Shown here: piece after piece, positions 60,560-64,000 of the stretch
How the letters are laid out: each line of letters starts with the position of its first letter
How positions within the stretch are numbered: position 1 is the stretch's first letter
Source: Trileptium ribeirensis
Taxonomy: Eukaryota; Nematoda; Enoplea; Enoplida; Thoracostomopsidae
Assembly (NCBI GenBank): GCA_030248225.1
Contig: JASANE010019339.1
Coordinates: forward strand, 1-64,000
Reading direction: 5' to 3'
DNA length: 64,000 nucleotides
Made by a program: the position numbers and the translations under genes
The notes under the pieces: model-generated
Told to the model about the DNA's origin: nothing
What the model saw: the letters and a program-made list of their open reading frames with translations, nothing else
The model's database searches: none

Positions 60560-61420
60560 GGGGATTAGAATAGCTCTAGGGTCAGGCTTCGGGATATACA
60601 ATCCCATATGCCCCTCGGGGGTCCTTAATTCAAAAAAGTAAGTTGGTCGTATATAAGATAGTTTGATCCACCGAGTCGATTGACCGTGTCAATTACCCCG
60701 TGGTTTCAGTAAGGATTTATAGGCACGGTTTTTTATTTGCACAAAATTTCATAAAAACGCACATACGGATTAGCCGATTTTTTATTGTCAAAACCTAAGG
60801 GATCAAAAAGATTAAACCAATTCAACGGTAAAACCGAGTTGAACACTAAAAGTATACATTTAACGGTAAAATTTTAGTCTAAGTTTCTTATTAGTATAAA
60901 ACAGGTGTCTTTTTAGGGCAAGTTCGCTTTTTTAACGGGGTATATGTAGGTAGATTATCTATTTATGTACCATCCTAGTTTGCAGAGAAAAATAGAAAAT
61001 TATATGCTTGTAAGCTTTGTGGAGAAAACACAGTATCTCATAAAAATGCACTCTAAAGTTAATAATACACAAAGTTAGCACAACTCAAAGTTTGACAAAA
61101 TCCCTGCAGGGTACCCTTCGGGACATACTCCCATTTCGGGGTTTTCAATTTTAAAAAAATTAGGTTGCTCTTACATCAAGCAGTTTCAGACACTGAGTGG
61201 ATTGGCGGTGTCAGTTTTCTCCCTCGCGGTTCCGGTAGAACAAATTTGATCAGGGTACTCCTTAAGAGACACTTCAATATTTCACTCAAAGGTCCAGAAT
61301 TCAAAAACCTAATAGGTTTTACACATGGTATTTTGACACGCTGAGCGGATTGGCCGTGTCAGTTTTCTTCTCACGATTTCGGTAAGGACTTATGGGAGTG
61401 AAGGTACCCTCCGACTAAAA
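60560..61420. repeat. ~150-bp tandem units in right arm
   Basis: Mirror of 54885-55720, with GGATTGGC(G/C)GTGTCAGTTTT at about 61200 and 61348. It shows numerous substitutions relative to the left arm. Confidence 0.75.
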
Positions 61421-62199
61421 GTTAAACTGAGCCTATTAATTTTTCTCTGTGGAGCTGCTTTGTGGTTCGGAGAGGGTCGCGAAGATTTAGCAGAAATATT
61501 TTCATTTTTATTTCAAAAAGTCAAAAAATATTTACATATTTCTTAATATTGGTTAGTACTCATGCTACAGCTATTTTGTTTAATAGTAACAACATATTAT
61601 ACGCAGTGATAATGTATCTTACAGATAAGCACATAGGCGTATCCATGAGCGACGATTGGAATGAGAGCTTCACGGCATGCCGCAAAAAAGGTATCAAGAT
61701 TGGGTAGGAGTCACCTCCGCTCTCCACCCTCTCCGAAGAACTGTGGAAAATTTTGAGGAATTTTCCAAAATTTGGTAAAATTTAGCACAAATTGTCAAAA
61801 CTGGGCGAGATTTTAAAAAACTACGACTATGTGTCAATTTTAAGCGTTGTGATCCTAAGGAACTTTTCGCTTAGAAACTTTTGGAGGACACGATTTCTCA
61901 TCCCTCTACTTCCGCCTATTGTTAAGTACGTAAATTCAACGCTTTGACAGTACACCAAGAGCATCTGTTCGTTAAATCTGAGCGAAGCGGTTCGTGGGTT
62001 GATTTAGAATTTATACTGCAATTCCTTGCGCCTAAAACATCATGGATGTTTTCCAATGAGGGACTGATAAAAAAATACAGATTATGTGGCGCTTATAATG
62101 GGTTTACAGGGACATAGATATGTTTGCCTTCAAACCTAGCCGAAAGACCGGCAAACAGGGTGATGCGGGTCGTAAATCTGCGGCGAGTATCACCCCAGT

Positions 62200-62990
62200 A
62201 AACATATCAAGAGCATTATTGATGCCCCATAAGCAATACAAAACAAAACGAATTAATACTACAGACTACAATTTGGAAATAAGATTTCTCGATCGACGCC
62301 AGATCCATTGACAAATTCTGAAAATCCATGAAATGTTTGTGTGTGGCACTAATCCAAACCTTTATATTCAACTTACGATATAACCTAATCACAGATATTT
62401 ATTAAATCAGTGTAAGCAAACATAACCAAGCAAAATGGAAACAAACTACATTTTTAAAAGGGTTCGTCTACACAGAACACTTAAACTTCAGGAAAGGTAT
62501 AATATCGCAAGCTAACAAAATCCGAAGTTATTTTCCGTGCCTGATAACCTAATATACGCTCGTTGAAAAGTAAAAACACCCAATACCATGTCAAAAGTTG
62601 AAATTCTGGCAAAGGGTCGATGAACCATATTGTGGCCTACAGCAGCTCACGGAGTCGTCCCACAAAAAAAGTGTTGTTTAGCAAAGTTGTGCGACATGAT
62701 GATCTGATTCGCTAGTTTTCGATGTGAAGGTGATGATAGTGTCGGCTACGAAACACTGGTACCCTATCGCTATATTTGGCACAAGAACCCATCAAAAAAC
62801 CCAGTTTTTGCCATTTTGACCCGAAATATTAGGTCGAAGCTGTTTGCGCTCAAGTAACGGGCGCGTCATCACTTTTCCTATCGAACAAAAATTTGTCGGA
62901 ATCCATCCACCCGAAGATGAGTTAGCAATAGACAAAACGAACAATTCTCATGATCCCTGTTGTAGCGCCCTCAGTGAAAAGTCAACTCAC
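62200..62990 (-). repeat. Composite repeat copy in right arm
   Basis: Mirror of 53290-54090. The part from about 62470 outward is almost identical to the left arm, and the part inward is diverged. Confidence 0.7.
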
Positions 62991-63106
62991 TCTGTTTCCA
63001 ATATAAACTTTCTTTATATACTTTAAACAAGCATTTTTGTACGACAAGAAACAGTACAAGATAATTTTCGAGGTGCCTAAATAAGCCGACAACAGTTAGC
63101 GCTCAC

Positions 63107-63330
63107 CCATTATAACGCCAGATGCAATACCGGGCATTGCTGGAACCATTTTAATCTCAGATCCTTTAAATCGTTTATGACAAGAATTTGTATCACTTGT
63201 TGAATTACAATATGCTTTGTACAACGGACATGGTACTCCACTGTCGCATGTGGCATTTCTCGTACAATATGCAACGCCATCTACGACGTAAGCATCATAT
63301 CGAAGAAGAGTTTCACCTAGCAAGCAGACC
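63107..63330 (-). CDS. Inverted copy of K-Cl cotransporter exon 8
   Basis: Encodes the same peptide as 52945-53168 with no difference that I can see, with the same acceptor and donor words on the minus strand. In the + oriented gene this copy is antisense and cannot be spliced in. If the palindrome extends past the window with the same offset, an inverted exon 7 should lie at about 64497-64717. It is an exon duplicate, and whether it belongs to any functional transcript is unknown. Confidence 0.9.
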
Positions 63331-64000
63331 CTGAAAGAATATGGAATAAATCTGATGTAAAATGAAACATTATACCTGTAGTACTCACCACCATTGATCG
63401 CTTATCGTTCGCTTTTCGTGGAATTATCAAATTTCATTTTGAAATTTTATATATTTTTGTTCGCCCGCTACTCACTCGCCCTTAAGTAAGGCAAAAATCA
63501 ATTATGGCGAGTACTGTACTTGGATCAAACAGTTTGTAGAAAAATGACTGAGATGTGCGACAGAAAACGCGATCTGCCGACTAGGAATGTAACTAAAACG
63601 ACTTCGTCCTGTAGTGAGCGTCATGTCAGCACAAAAGCATAACCTGGGTGGGCCGCCCGTCCCCTGCGCAGCATAATCTGCTCCCTGAAGTACAACAGAA
63701 AAGTTATGTTCACGTTTATGAGTGAAAGGTTAGCTTAAACTGAACTTCCTAGCACATTCAGTGCCCCTCCGTACAGAAGCTTCTGGCAATGCCCGCGGGT
63801 GAACAGTGTTATATCGTTGCGCAAACACACATCTTTCTCTAACAATGACCAAAAGAACGTTAACTTTCGAAAATTAGTGATCATAACTTTCAAGGTACCA
63901 TTATGAACCATGAACTTACTCAGCGCATGCCACACAAACAAATGCAATAACCACCGGCTTAATAGAGTTAAAAGCCCAAAACACTACAGACTCTTTAGCC

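Larger units (their letters stand above)
58112..64000 (-). repeat. Right arm of the giant palindrome, runs off the window
   Basis: Inverted copy of 52275-58089. From 64000 inward to about 62470 I see almost no differences, one being a single substitution that changes E to G in a repeated open frame. Further in, substitutions and indels become frequent. Confidence 0.97.

Noticed and set aside
62120..62311. Small basic protein in the right arm
   Set aside because: The mirrored left arm does not keep the frame; probably decayed element sequence.

Overview
The window is animal nuclear DNA. It holds one spliced gene with consensus GT-AG introns, AT-rich sequence, and many decayed transposons, satellites and tRNA-derived SINE-like pieces. 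The lineage cannot be fixed from this sequence; an invertebrate is my inference.

The only host gene I can support is the 5' half of a K-Cl cotransporter (SLC12/KCC family) on the + strand. I assembled it from eight exons: 22580-22664, 30747-30856, 35477-35587, 43517-43663, 45304-45358, 49181-49311, 51558-51778 and 52945-53168. All junction phases agree. The product runs from an in-frame-limited ATG through TM1-TM5 into the large cysteine-rich extracellular loop (361 codons plus one base). Exons for TM6-TM12 and the C-terminal domain are not seen.

Right after exon 8 the sequence folds back. Positions 52275-58089 and 58112-64000 are the arms of an ~11.7 kb palindrome around a 22-nt centre, so exon 8 recurs inverted at 63107-63330. 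The outer ~1.5 kb of the arms is nearly identical and the inner part is clearly diverged. The palindrome runs off the right edge. It is either a real inverted duplication that breaks the gene or an assembly fold-back joining two haplotypes.

Layout: 1-3.1 kb, GC-rich decayed pogo-like transposase. 3.1-6.6 kb, ~358-bp satellite with a ~1.78-kb higher-order period. 6.6-7.2 kb, a second satellite. 7.76-9.97 kb, a CAGGGARTAACCGG non-autonomous hAT element carrying a nested element. 11.9-19 kb, a degenerate repeat family with a GC minisatellite, a small MITE and a non-LTR reverse-transcriptase remnant. 20-22 kb, a hairpin MITE and three tRNA-like SINE pieces. KCC intron 1 (22.7-30.7 kb) holds a 3x1.09 kb tandem array and a hAT transposase remnant split by a MITE. 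Intron 2 (30.9-35.5 kb) and intron 3 (35.6-43.5 kb) hold a repeat with ~170-190-bp internal tandem units, a tandem duplication and several MITEs. Intron 5 (45.4-49.2 kb) holds a 1.57-kb TIR element and another MITE.

The hAT-type MITE family recurs about a dozen times and is the dominant force shaping this locus. Two of its copies are the same insertion seen in both palindrome arms, so that insertion predates the fold-back.
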